Shown here piece after piece: positions 1-5,822 of a stretch of 9,756 nucleotides of DNA. The stretch is taken from NCBI GenBank assembly GCA_945956975.1, contig CAMFKC010000038.1, positions 1 through 9,756 on the forward strand, in the 5' to 3' direction. The stretch is from an uncultured Methylocystaceae bacterium. GTDB taxonomy: Bacteria; Pseudomonadota; Alphaproteobacteria; Rhizobiales; Beijerinckiaceae. Positions within the stretch are counted from its first letter, which is position 1. Every line of letters begins with the position of its first letter. A program made the translations under genes and the position numbers. The notes under the pieces were generated by a model. The model was not told where the DNA came from. It ran no database searches and saw only the letters and a program-made list of their open reading frames with translations.

Positions 1-512
1 GCGCACAGCAGGGCGAGTTCCGGCAGGATGCGCCCTGCGCCGGATTCGAGCACGCCCGGCCCGATCAGCACGGCGACGCCGACGAATCCGACGATCACGC
101 CGACCAGGCGATTGGCGCGCAATCGTTCGTCGGCAAGGAAGAACGGCGCGAGCAGGACGGAAAAAAGCGGCGTCGTCGCATTGATGATCGCCGCGAAGGA
201 CGAAGTCAGGCTCTGCTGCGCCCAGAACGAGAGGGACCACGGTACGACATTGTTGAGCGCGCCGATGGCGAGGAAGGCCAGCCAGATTTTTCGTCCGCGC
301 GGAAAGCCTTCCGCCGATACGGCGAGGACCGCCGTCAGCGCGACGACGGCGATGACGACGCGCAGCATCACCAGCGTCAGTGGCGGAAAGCCGCCGAGCG
401 CAACCTTCACGAACGGAAACGAGCAGCCCCACATCAGCGAGAGAAGGCCGAGCATGGCCCATGTGCGCAGCGACATGGACGTCTCGACGGCGGGCATCTT
501 GGCAGGCGGCAT
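1..512 (-). CDS. DMT-superfamily (EamA) transporter, N-terminal part, runs off the left edge
   Basis: The minus strand is open from an ATG at 512-510 to the window edge, giving about 170 residues and no stop. The protein begins MPPAKMPAVETSMSLRTWAM and is strongly hydrophobic. About five membrane spans are visible, near residues 16-36, 42-64, 74-95, 100-121 and 130-152. The WGCSFPFVKVAL stretch followed by a conserved Arg (MLRVV) is typical of the first EamA repeat. Family members are inner-membrane exporters or permeases of about 290-310 residues with two EamA repeats, so roughly the second half is missing here. A GGAG sequence lies five bases before the chosen ATG; in-frame Met codons 6 and 13 are possible alternatives. 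The substrate cannot be read from sequence. The gene lies 183 bases beyond the WD40 gene on the same strand, so it is probably not part of the zinc unit. Confidence 0.88.
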   Translation of the reverse strand, partial: MPPAKMPAVETSMSLRTWAMLGLLSLMWGCSFPFVKVALGGFPPLTLVMLRVVIAVVALTAVLAVSAEGFPRGRKIWLAFLAIGALNNVVPWSLSFWAQQSLTSSFAAIINATTPLFSVLLAPFFLADERLRANRLVGVIVGFVGVAVLIGPGVLESGAGRILPELALLC

Positions 513-695
513 GCGGGCTCCGGTTGCGCGCGCAATCTAGGCGAGGCGCACGGGTCGGGCGCCCCGGTTTCTGTGACGGGCGGCTATGCGCGGGGCGTTT
601 CGGCGCGCACCAGCCGGGACCGCCGGCCTCCGGCCGGCAAAAGCGCCGCTGAAGGGGCCGGCTGGAAGCCGGCGGTCCCGGCTTGCCGCTGTATG
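513..695. other. Intergenic region between the WD40 gene and the DMT transporter gene
   Basis: This gap of 183 bases contains no credible gene. It carries the palindromic repeat at 612-683 just beyond the WD40 stop. Close to the transporter start it also has a perfect 12-base palindrome, TTGCGCGCGCAA, at 524-535. I could not identify a convincing -35/-10 pair for the transporter. Confidence 0.6.
612..683. repeat. REP-like dispersed palindromic element
   Basis: Two perfect 16-base inverted arms, AGCCGGGACCGCCGGC at 612-627 and its exact complement at 668-683, enclose a 40-base centre rich in GCCGGC. The GGAAGCCGGCGGTCCCGG core is one I recognise from many GC-rich bacterial genomes, where it gives spurious ORFs reading GWKPAVP or TAGFQPA. 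It starts 12 bases after the WD40 stop codon (minus strand). It could fold in RNA and stabilise or end that transcript, but no T-run follows either arm, so it is not a classical intrinsic terminator. Confidence 0.8.
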
Positions 696-1691
696 TTACG
701 CCGGCAGATCCAGCACGCCGGCCTTGCCCTCTTTCGTGCCGAAGGCGAGCCGCTTGCCCTGCGCATCCCACGCCAGCGCCGTGACGGCGTCGTTCGACTC
801 GCGCTCGCCGCGCACGAAAATCTCGGAGGCGTCGGTCAGCCGCACGAGCAACACCCAGCCGTCCTCATAGCCGATGGCGAGCACCATGTTGCTTGGATGA
901 AACGCCACGCGCGACACGCGGCGCGGGCGCACGCCGCATTCGCGCGGGCCGCGGCCCATCGGCCCATCCTTGGTCTCGAACGGCCAGACCACGCAGGCGT
1001 CAGCGCCCGAGGTCGCCAGCCACTTGCCGTCCGGCGACCACGAGAACGAACGCGTCTTGGCGGGATAGCCGGACATGCGCATGTGCTTGCCGTCGGCGAG
1101 CCGCCAACCGTGCAGCATGTTCTCCTGCATCGAGGTCACGAGAAAGCGCCCATCGGGCGAAACCGTCACGTCGAGATGAGAGCCTTTCCATTCGTAGAAG
1201 GCCGGGTCGCCGGCGTTGGGAAACCACAACGAGGCGCCGTTGTAGTGCGCGATGGCGAGACGGTAGCCCTTCGGCAGGAAGCACAGGCCGCGCACGGCCG
1301 AGGGCGCAGCGAAATCCTTGACGACGCCCTTGGCGTCGCGCGCCCGCACCTGCTTGCCCGCAGACCACGCCATCGCGCCGTCGTCGCGCAGCGTCAGCGC
1401 GTCGATCCACTTGCCTTTTTCATGCGCGATCGTTTCGCTGCGGCCTTCGGCGTCGGTCGCGATGAGCAGCCCGTCGTCGCCGCCGGTGAAGATGCGCTTG
1501 CCATCGGACACCGCGACGAGGATCGCGCCATCCTCATGCGCCTTGACGCGCTTTTCCTCGCCGATTCCGGCGAACATGATCGTGCCGTCGGCCAGCGCAT
1601 AGACGGGCGTGCGGCCGAGGAAGGCCGTGGCGACGATTGTGTCGCCGGCTTCGAGATTGGTGACGTGCTGGGCGAGGGAGGCTTCGGACAT
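696..1691 (-). CDS. WD40-repeat beta-propeller protein of the zinc cluster, cytoplasmic
   Basis: This gene encodes 331 residues with no signal peptide and no membrane segment. Degenerate WD40 blades run through the whole protein. The clearest are SPDGRFLVTS (178-187) and SPDGKWLATSGAD (219-231); others start near residues 20, 60, 100, 135, 260 and 305, consistent with one propeller of about seven blades. The length suits a single propeller with no extra domain. Propellers of this kind are usually protein-binding platforms, and no enzymatic motif is visible. Several His and Cys residues (for example His51, His90, His149, Cys232, Cys252) could bind metal, but I see no defined site. It lies downstream of the COG0523 GTPase gene on the same strand, separated by a palindromic element. 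A GGGGGAG sequence lies about ten bases before the ATG. The function is unknown; its place at the end of a zinc-import cluster suggests a role in zinc allocation or in assisting the GTPase. Confidence 0.85.
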   Translation of the reverse strand: MSEASLAQHVTNLEAGDTIVATAFLGRTPVYALADGTIMFAGIGEEKRVKAHEDGAILVAVSDGKRIFTGGDDGLLIATDAEGRSETIAHEKGKWIDALTLRDDGAMAWSAGKQVRARDAKGVVKDFAAPSAVRGLCFLPKGYRLAIAHYNGASLWFPNAGDPAFYEWKGSHLDVTVSPDGRFLVTSMQENMLHGWRLADGKHMRMSGYPAKTRSFSWSPDGKWLATSGADACVVWPFETKDGPMGRGPRECGVRPRRVSRVAFHPSNMVLAIGYEDGWVLLVRLTDASEIFVRGERESNDAVTALAWDAQGKRLAFGTKEGKAGVLDLPA

Positions 1692-1704
1692 GATCGATGT
1701 GCTC

Positions 1705-1838
1705 CCCCTCTCCCGTGGAACGGGAGAGGGTGGCCGCGCAGCGGCCGGGTGAGGGACTGGCGATTACAGCGCCGGATGCGGCTGGCGCCCTCATCCGTCA
1801 TGCTTCGCATGACACCTTCTCCCGCAAGCGGGAGAAGG
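1705..1838. repeat. Mosaic palindromic element with four hairpins (RIME/ABC-like)
   Basis: Four hairpins follow one another. A: CCCTCTCCCGT (1706-1716) pairs with 1720-1730. B: GGCCGC (1732-1737) pairs with 1741-1746. C: GTCATGC (1797-1803) pairs with 1807-1813. D: CCTTCTCCCGC (1815-1825) pairs with 1828-1838. In addition GGGTGAGGG (1747-1755) pairs with CCCTCATCC (1788-1796), with one G-T wobble, bringing the two halves together in a cruciform-like shape. This architecture resembles the intergenic mosaic elements (RIME/ABC type) described from rhizobia; the family assignment is from memory. It fills almost the whole gap between the GTPase and WD40 genes, starting 8 bases after the GTPase stop. 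Confidence 0.85.
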
Positions 1839-1845
1839 ATTCAAC

Positions 1846-2946
1846 CTACGCCGCGCACTTCATGAAACCCTCGCGGATCTCGTCTTCCTTCAGGTCGCGC
1901 CCGATGAAGACGATGCGGCTCACCCGCTTCTCCTCCGGCTTCCACTCGCGCTGCAGATCGCCATCGAGGATCATGTGCACGCCCTGGAAAACGAAGCGCT
2001 TGTTCTCGCCCTTCAGCGCGAGAATGCCCTTCGAGCGTAGGATGCTCGGCCCCTCGCGCTGCACGAGGTCGTTGACCCAGGGCATGAACTTGTTGGGATC
2101 GACCTCGCCGTCGATCGTCAGCGACAGCGATTGCATGTGCTCGTCGTGGTAGACCTTCAGCCCGCCGTGCGAATGTCCGTGGTCGTGATGATGATGGTCA
2201 TGGCCGTGGTGGTGGTGATCGTGCCCGCAATCCGGCCCGCATTCGTGGTCATGATGGTGGTGGTCGTGGCCATGCGCGTGATCGTGGTCATGATCGTCGC
2301 CCGCCTCGAGGAAGGCCGGCTCGATCTCCAGAATGCGGTCGAGGTCGAAGGCGTTCTTGCCCAGAACCGCGTCCAGCGGCACGTTCGACTTCACCGCGTG
2401 ATGCAGCTTGGCGTAGGGGTTGATGCCGCGGATACGCGCTTCCACTTCGCGCAGCTCCTCCGGCGTCACGAGATCGGTCTTGTTGATGATGATAACGTCG
2501 GCGAAGGCAATCTGGTTCTTGGCTTCCGGCGCATCCTTCAGTCGCGCCGACAGCCATTTGGCGTCGGCCACCGTCACGACCGCGTCGAGCTTGGCGACGT
2601 CCTGCACGTCCTGGTCGACGAAGAAGGTCTGCGCGACCGGCGCGGGATCGGCAAGGCCCGTCGTCTCGACGATGATCGCGTCGAACTTGCCCTTGCGGCG
2701 CATCAGGCCTTCGAGGATGCGGATGAGGTCGCCGCGCACGGTGCAGCAGATGCAGCCGTTGTTCATCTCGAACACTTCCTCGTCGGCGCCGACCACGAGA
2801 TCGTTGTCGATGCCGATCTCGCCGAACTCGTTGACGATCACGGCGTATTTCTTGCCGTGCGGCTCGCTGAGGATGCGGTTCAGCAGCGTGGTCTTGCCGG
2901 CGCCGAGATAGCCGGTGAGCACGGTGACGGGGATCTTGTCGGACAT
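1846..2946 (-). CDS. COG0523/CobW-family GTPase, putative zinc metallochaperone
   Basis: The protein has 366 residues and all hallmarks of the family. These are Walker A GYLGAGKT (12-19), the metal-binding CxCC motif CICC (65-68), Walker B region ETTGLADP (94-101), NKTD guanine specificity (155-158) and a CobW C-terminal domain (about 270-360). Between the domains lies a very His-rich loop (217-262) with 23 His and a CGPDC element. COG0523 proteins are cytoplasmic GTPases that move metal to client proteins. Zur-controlled members (YciC, ZigA, ZNG1 relatives) act in zinc starvation, whereas CobW serves cobalamin synthesis. No cobalamin gene is present here and a zinc importer lies directly upstream on the same strand, so a zinc role is favoured. 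The ATG has a good GGAG eight bases upstream. The 117-base gap to aztC contains a palindromic repeat and no visible Zur-like box, so read-through from the aztABC promoter is likely. Confidence 0.93.
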   Translation of the reverse strand: MSDKIPVTVLTGYLGAGKTTLLNRILSEPHGKKYAVIVNEFGEIGIDNDLVVGADEEVFEMNNGCICCTVRGDLIRILEGLMRRKGKFDAIIVETTGLADPAPVAQTFFVDQDVQDVAKLDAVVTVADAKWLSARLKDAPEAKNQIAFADVIIINKTDLVTPEELREVEARIRGINPYAKLHHAVKSNVPLDAVLGKNAFDLDRILEIEPAFLEAGDDHDHDHAHGHDHHHHDHECGPDCGHDHHHHGHDHHHHDHGHSHGGLKVYHDEHMQSLSLTIDGEVDPNKFMPWVNDLVQREGPSILRSKGILALKGENKRFVFQGVHMILDGDLQREWKPEEKRVSRIVFIGRDLKEDEIREGFMKCAA

Positions 2947-2974
2947 CTAATCTTCTCCGGTGGCGCGCCCTTTG

Positions 2975-3057
2975 CCGTCATTGCGAGGAGCGAAGCGACG
3001 AAGCAATCCAGGGCTCGGGTTGCGGCTCCAGTTGCTTCGTCACGCTCGCAATGACGG
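2975..3057. repeat. Dispersed palindromic repeat (CATTGCGAG / GAAGCAA type)
   Basis: Outer arms CCGTCATTGCGAG (2975-2987) and CTCGCAATGACGG (3045-3057) are exact complements. Inner arms GACGAAGCAA (2997-3006) and TTGCTTCGTC (3032-3041) are too. An asymmetric bulge of 9 versus 3 bases separates the two stems, and a 25-base loop closes the structure. The ATTGCTTCGTC...CTCGCAATGAC sequence is one I recognise from intergenic regions of many proteobacteria. It lies between aztC (stop at 3064) and the GTPase gene (start at 2946), inside the presumed operon. Confidence 0.85.
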
Positions 3058-3063
3058 ACCGGG

Positions 3064-3969
3064 TTAGGGCGCAAGCGCCTTGGTCAGCTCGCTTATATTG
3101 TGTCTGACCATGTCGATGTAAGTCCCCGCCGGCCCGTCCGGGGCGGAAAGGGAGTCGGAATAGAGCGTGCCGCCGATCTTGGCCCCGGTTTCCCGGGCGA
3201 TCTGGTCCATCAGCCTGGGATCGCTCACATTTTCGAGAAAGACGGCCGGAAATTTGTCCTTGCGCACCTGCTGGATGATCCGGGCGACATCCTTGGCCGA
3301 GACCTGCGCCTCTGTGGACAGGCCTTCCGGCGCTGCCAGCGTGAGCCCGTAGGCCTGCCCGAAATAGCCGAAGGCGTCGTGCGTCGTCACGATCCGCCGC
3401 CGCTCTGCCGGGATCTTGGCGATGGCCGCGCGGACCTCGGCGTCGAGCGCATCGAGCCTGGCCAGATAGGCCTGTGCATTGGCCTCGTAATCCGCCTTGC
3501 CCGCAGGATCGGCCGCGACCAGCCCGTCGCGGATATTAGCGACATAGATTTTCGCGTTTGCGACATTCTGCCAGGCGTGTGGGTCGGTCCCGCCGTGCTC
3601 GGCGAATTCCTTGTTGCTCTTGTCCGTCCGCAGCGTGACGCCCTTCCCCGCGATCACGATCTGCGCCTTTGTGGCGGACGCCTTGGCGAGCCGGCTGATC
3701 CAGCCCTCCAGGTGCAGCCCGTTTTCAACGATCAGCTTCGCGCCGGCGATCCTGCGGCTGTCGGCGGGCGAGGGATCGTAGGCGTGAACGTCGCCGTTGG
3801 GTCCGACCAGCGCGGAAACCTCGACACGCGAGCCTCCGACCTGCCGGACGAGATCGGCAAGGATGGTGAACGTGGCGACGACGGGGATTTTTTCCGTCTG
3901 GCCCTCAGCGACTCTGGCCGAGAGGACGAGAGCCGCGCCAAGGGCGAGCAGGCGACGCCGGGTGAACAT
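3064..3969 (-). CDS. aztC: Periplasmic zinc-binding protein of an ABC importer, AztC/ZnuA-like
   Basis: This is a 301-residue cluster A-I (cluster 9) solute-binding protein. Residues 1-23 form an export signal (MFTRRRLLALGAALVLSARV) with an Arg-rich start and a hydrophobic core. The four expected metal ligands are His62 (VHAYDP), His131 (TDPHAW), His197 (TTHDAFGYF) and Asp272 (YSDSLS). His at the third position, instead of the Glu of manganese-type proteins, points to zinc. The long His-rich loop of ZnuA is absent; only one extra His (125) occurs there, as in AztC. An upstream in-frame start would add 72 residues read from the aztB 3' end. The ATG at 3969 is preferred because GGAGG (3977-3981) precedes it by seven bases, it opens the signal peptide, and it lies two bases after the aztB stop. 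The ATPase-permease-binding protein order also matches aztABC. ZnuA is the alternative name. Confidence 0.93.
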   Translation of the reverse strand: MFTRRRLLALGAALVLSARVAEGQTEKIPVVATFTILADLVRQVGGSRVEVSALVGPNGDVHAYDPSPADSRRIAGAKLIVENGLHLEGWISRLAKASATKAQIVIAGKGVTLRTDKSNKEFAEHGGTDPHAWQNVANAKIYVANIRDGLVAADPAGKADYEANAQAYLARLDALDAEVRAAIAKIPAERRRIVTTHDAFGYFGQAYGLTLAAPEGLSTEAQVSAKDVARIIQQVRKDKFPAVFLENVSDPRLMDQIARETGAKIGGTLYSDSLSAPDGPAGTYIDMVRHNISELTKALAP

Positions 3970-3971
3970 GA

Positions 3972-4841
3972 TCACGCCTCCAGATGCCGCCGCTTCGGCA
4001 ATTGCCGCAGCGCGCCGCCGGCGCGGCCGAAGATCAGCGAAAGAAAATAGACGACGCCCGCCGCCAGCACGATGGTCGGGCCCGACGGCAGGGACAGCGC
4101 ATAGGAGGCGACGAGCCCGGCATAAGCGGACGCCACGCCGATCAACGCCGCGAGCCCGATCGCCGCGTCCAGCTTCTGCGTCCACAGCCGCGCGGCCAGC
4201 GCAGGCAGCATCATCAGCCCAACCGACATCAAAGTGCCGAGCGCCTGAAAACCCGCGACGAGGTTGAGGACGAGCAGTGCGAGGAATGCGAATTGCGTGA
4301 CGGCGCCCGCGCCGGTCGCCACCTGCGTGAATGAAGGGTCCAGCGTCTCCATCACGAGCGGACGAAACAGGACGGCGAGGCCGAGCAGCGTGATGGTTGC
4401 GATGGAAGCGAGCAGCAGCAACGTCTGGTCGTCGAGCGCCAGCACATTGCCGAACAGGACGTGCAGCAGGTCGATGTTCGACCCGCGCAGCGACACGAGC
4501 GTCACGCCGAGCGCGAGCGAGACGAGGTAGAGGCCGGCGAGCGATGCGTCCTCGCGCAACAGCGTGGCGCGCGCCACCACGCCCGCGCCGACCGCGACGA
4601 CCACGCCGGCGGCGAGCCCGCCGAGCATCATCGCCGTGGCGGAAACTCCGCCGGCCACGAGATAGCCGATGGCCGCGCCCGGCAGGATCGCATGCGCCAT
4701 GGCGTCGCCCGACAGCGCCATGCGGCGCAGGATGAGAAACATGCCGAGCGGCGCGCCCGCGATGGCGAGCGCGAAGGCGCCCACCAGCGCGCGACGCATG
4801 AATTCGAAATCGGCGAAGGGGGCGATGAGGAGGTCGTACAA
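3972..4841 (-). CDS. aztB: Zinc ABC transporter permease, AztB/ZnuB-like
   Basis: The product is a 289-residue polytopic inner-membrane protein of the ABC-3 family, with about eight hydrophobic segments spread over residues 18-275. It forms the channel through which zinc released by AztC crosses the membrane. The N-terminal stretch RRMALSGDAMAHAILPGAAI is the family's conserved first cytoplasmic region. The GFQALGTLMSVGLMMLPALAARLW segment (split here: GFQALGTLMSVG, then LMMLPALAARLW) is also diagnostic. The reading frame opens with TTG at 4841-4839, one base after the aztA stop; the next Met (residue 15, at 4799) would remove MYDLLIAPFADFEF, which looks conserved in this subfamily. The TTG start with weak ribosome-binding sequence suggests translational coupling to aztA. 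The stop lies two bases before aztC. Confidence 0.92.
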   Translation of the reverse strand: MYDLLIAPFADFEFMRRALVGAFALAIAGAPLGMFLILRRMALSGDAMAHAILPGAAIGYLVAGGVSATAMMLGGLAAGVVVAVGAGVVARATLLREDASLAGLYLVSLALGVTLVSLRGSNIDLLHVLFGNVLALDDQTLLLLASIATITLLGLAVLFRPLVMETLDPSFTQVATGAGAVTQFAFLALLVLNLVAGFQALGTLMSVGLMMLPALAARLWTQKLDAAIGLAALIGVASAYAGLVASYALSLPSGPTIVLAAGVVYFLSLIFGRAGGALRQLPKRRHLEA

Positions 4842-4842
4842 G

Positions 4843-5583
4843 TCAGGCCGCCCGCTCGCAGGCCGCCGCGTGATGATCGAAGGCCTCGCTCATCCGTCGC
4901 GCCTTCGCGAGGCATTCCGCCGACAACGCCTCGCGCGCCGGTCCCCACGCCACGCATTCGCGGGCCAACAGCAGCGCCTGCGGAAAATGCGCCCGCACCA
5001 GCGCGTAATCGTGCAACACGGCAAGGATCGTGCGGCCCTGCGCGTGCCAGCGCGCGATCAGGTCGACCAGATCGCCGGTGGTGCGCTCATCGACAGCGGC
5101 GAACGGTTCGTCCAGCAGGATGACGCCGGCGTCCTGCAGCATCAAGCGCGCGAACAGCATGCGCTGCGTCTGCCCGCCCGACAGCGCGCCGATCTGGCGC
5201 GCTTCGAACCCTTCCAGACCCACTGCGGAAATGGCTTCCGCCACAGCGTGGCGATCCTGGGCTCCAATGCGGCCGAACAGGCCGGTGCGCCGCACGCGGC
5301 CGAGCGCCACGAAATCGAAGACGTCGATGGGAAAACTGCGGTCGATCTCGGCCGCCTGCGGCAGATAGCCCATGGCGCGCGTATCCAGGCCGCCGCGATC
5401 GATGCGGCCGCCGATCGGCTTCAGCGCGCCGACGAGCGCCTTGATCAGCGTCGACTTGCCAGCCCCGTTCGGCCCGCAGACCGCAGTCAGCGAACCCGCG
5501 GCGAAACGGCCGGTGAGGTGATGCACTGCCGGATGGCCATCGTAGCCGAGCGTGACGTCGTCGAGGACGAGGGCCGTCGTCAT
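4843..5583 (-). CDS. aztA: Zinc ABC transporter ATP-binding protein, AztA/ZnuC-like
   Basis: This 246-residue cytoplasmic ATPase powers the importer. From the chosen Met it shows Walker A GPNGAGKST (37-45), the Q-loop Gln76 (GYLPQ), the ABC signature LSGGQ (134-138), Walker B VILLDEP (154-160), a D-loop Asp165 and the H-loop His191 (LHD). The N-terminal LTLGYD-type beta strand with HPAVHHL is typical of AztA-type zinc ATPases. The C-terminus is rich in Cys, His and Ala. The start at 5583 overlaps the preceding stop as ATGA, a common coupled arrangement; a Met four codons further upstream (5595) is in frame but has a poorer ribosome-binding position. ZnuC is the alternative family name. A zinc substrate is inferred from AztC ligands and the neighbours. 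Confidence 0.93.
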   Translation of the reverse strand: MTTALVLDDVTLGYDGHPAVHHLTGRFAAGSLTAVCGPNGAGKSTLIKALVGALKPIGGRIDRGGLDTRAMGYLPQAAEIDRSFPIDVFDFVALGRVRRTGLFGRIGAQDRHAVAEAISAVGLEGFEARQIGALSGGQTQRMLFARLMLQDAGVILLDEPFAAVDERTTGDLVDLIARWHAQGRTILAVLHDYALVRAHFPQALLLARECVAWGPAREALSAECLAKARRMSEAFDHHAAACERAA

Positions 5584-5798
5584 GTCATGGCCCATCTCAC
5601 GCCGATCCAGATCAGCGCGGAGAGCGCGCCCGCCCCGGCGAGGCGCTCCAGCGCAGACAGGCGCAGCAGCGAGGGACCCGGCGCGACGATGGCGGAGGGG
5701 TCATGCGCATGGCCGTGGTGGTCGTCATGCGCGTGGACCTGCACGTCATGCGGATGGCCGTGGTCATGATCGTGATGATGGTGGTCGCGATGGTCCAT
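5580..5798 (-). CDS. Small His-rich, putatively membrane-anchored protein, first gene of the zinc operon
   Basis: The 72-residue product is of no family I recognise. Residues 2-33 hold 15 His alternating with Asp (MDHRDHHHHDHDHGHPHD and a second block VHAHDDHHGHAHD), an evident metal-binding tail. A short linker is followed by one hydrophobic segment (about 53-67, LAGAGALSALIWIGV), which may be a single membrane helix or membrane-associated helix. No signal peptide is visible. It is likely real: its stop overlaps the aztA start (ATGA), it begins 24 bases after a Zur-like box, and His-rich composition fits the locus. The Shine-Dalgarno sequence is weak. An in-frame TAA inside the regulatory box limits the protein at its N-terminus. 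Possible roles are zinc buffering at the membrane, passing zinc from AztB to cytosolic acceptors, or sensing. It differs from CbtB, where the membrane segment precedes the His motif. Confidence 0.78.
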   Translation of the reverse strand: MDHRDHHHHDHDHGHPHDVQVHAHDDHHGHAHDPSAIVAPGPSLLRLSALERLAGAGALSALIWIGVRWAMT

Positions 5799-5822
5799 GC
5801 GGTAGCCGTCGGCGGGTAATCG

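Noticed and set aside
573..1865. Long plus-strand open frame (430 codons) across the WD40 gene
   Set aside because: It is antisense to a clear WD40 protein, is Arg/Ala-rich without any domain, and runs through two palindromic repeats.
2161..2300. Tandem repeat or CRISPR-like pattern in GTGGTCATGATG-rich DNA
   Set aside because: The periodicity is explained by His/Asp codons in the GTPase; there is no regular repeat-spacer structure.
1846..2946. Naming the GTPase CobW (cobalamin synthesis)
   Set aside because: No cobalamin genes are in the window. The zinc importer next door and the His-rich loop favour a zinc-linked COG0523 subgroup.
2131..3054. Plus-strand frame with Val/Met-rich stretches resembling a membrane protein
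   Set aside because: The Val/Met runs are the antisense reading of the His-rich tract of the COG0523 GTPase, whose motifs are unambiguous.
3970..4185. N-terminal extension of the zinc-binding protein to a start at 4185
   Set aside because: The extra 72 residues are out-of-frame aztB sequence. The start at 3969 has a strong GGAGG and opens directly with a signal peptide.
5580..5798. Assignment of the His-rich small protein as cobalt transporter subunit CbtB
   Set aside because: CbtB has its membrane helix first and a short His motif at the C-terminus, and is paired with CbtA. Here the order is reversed and no CbtA is present.
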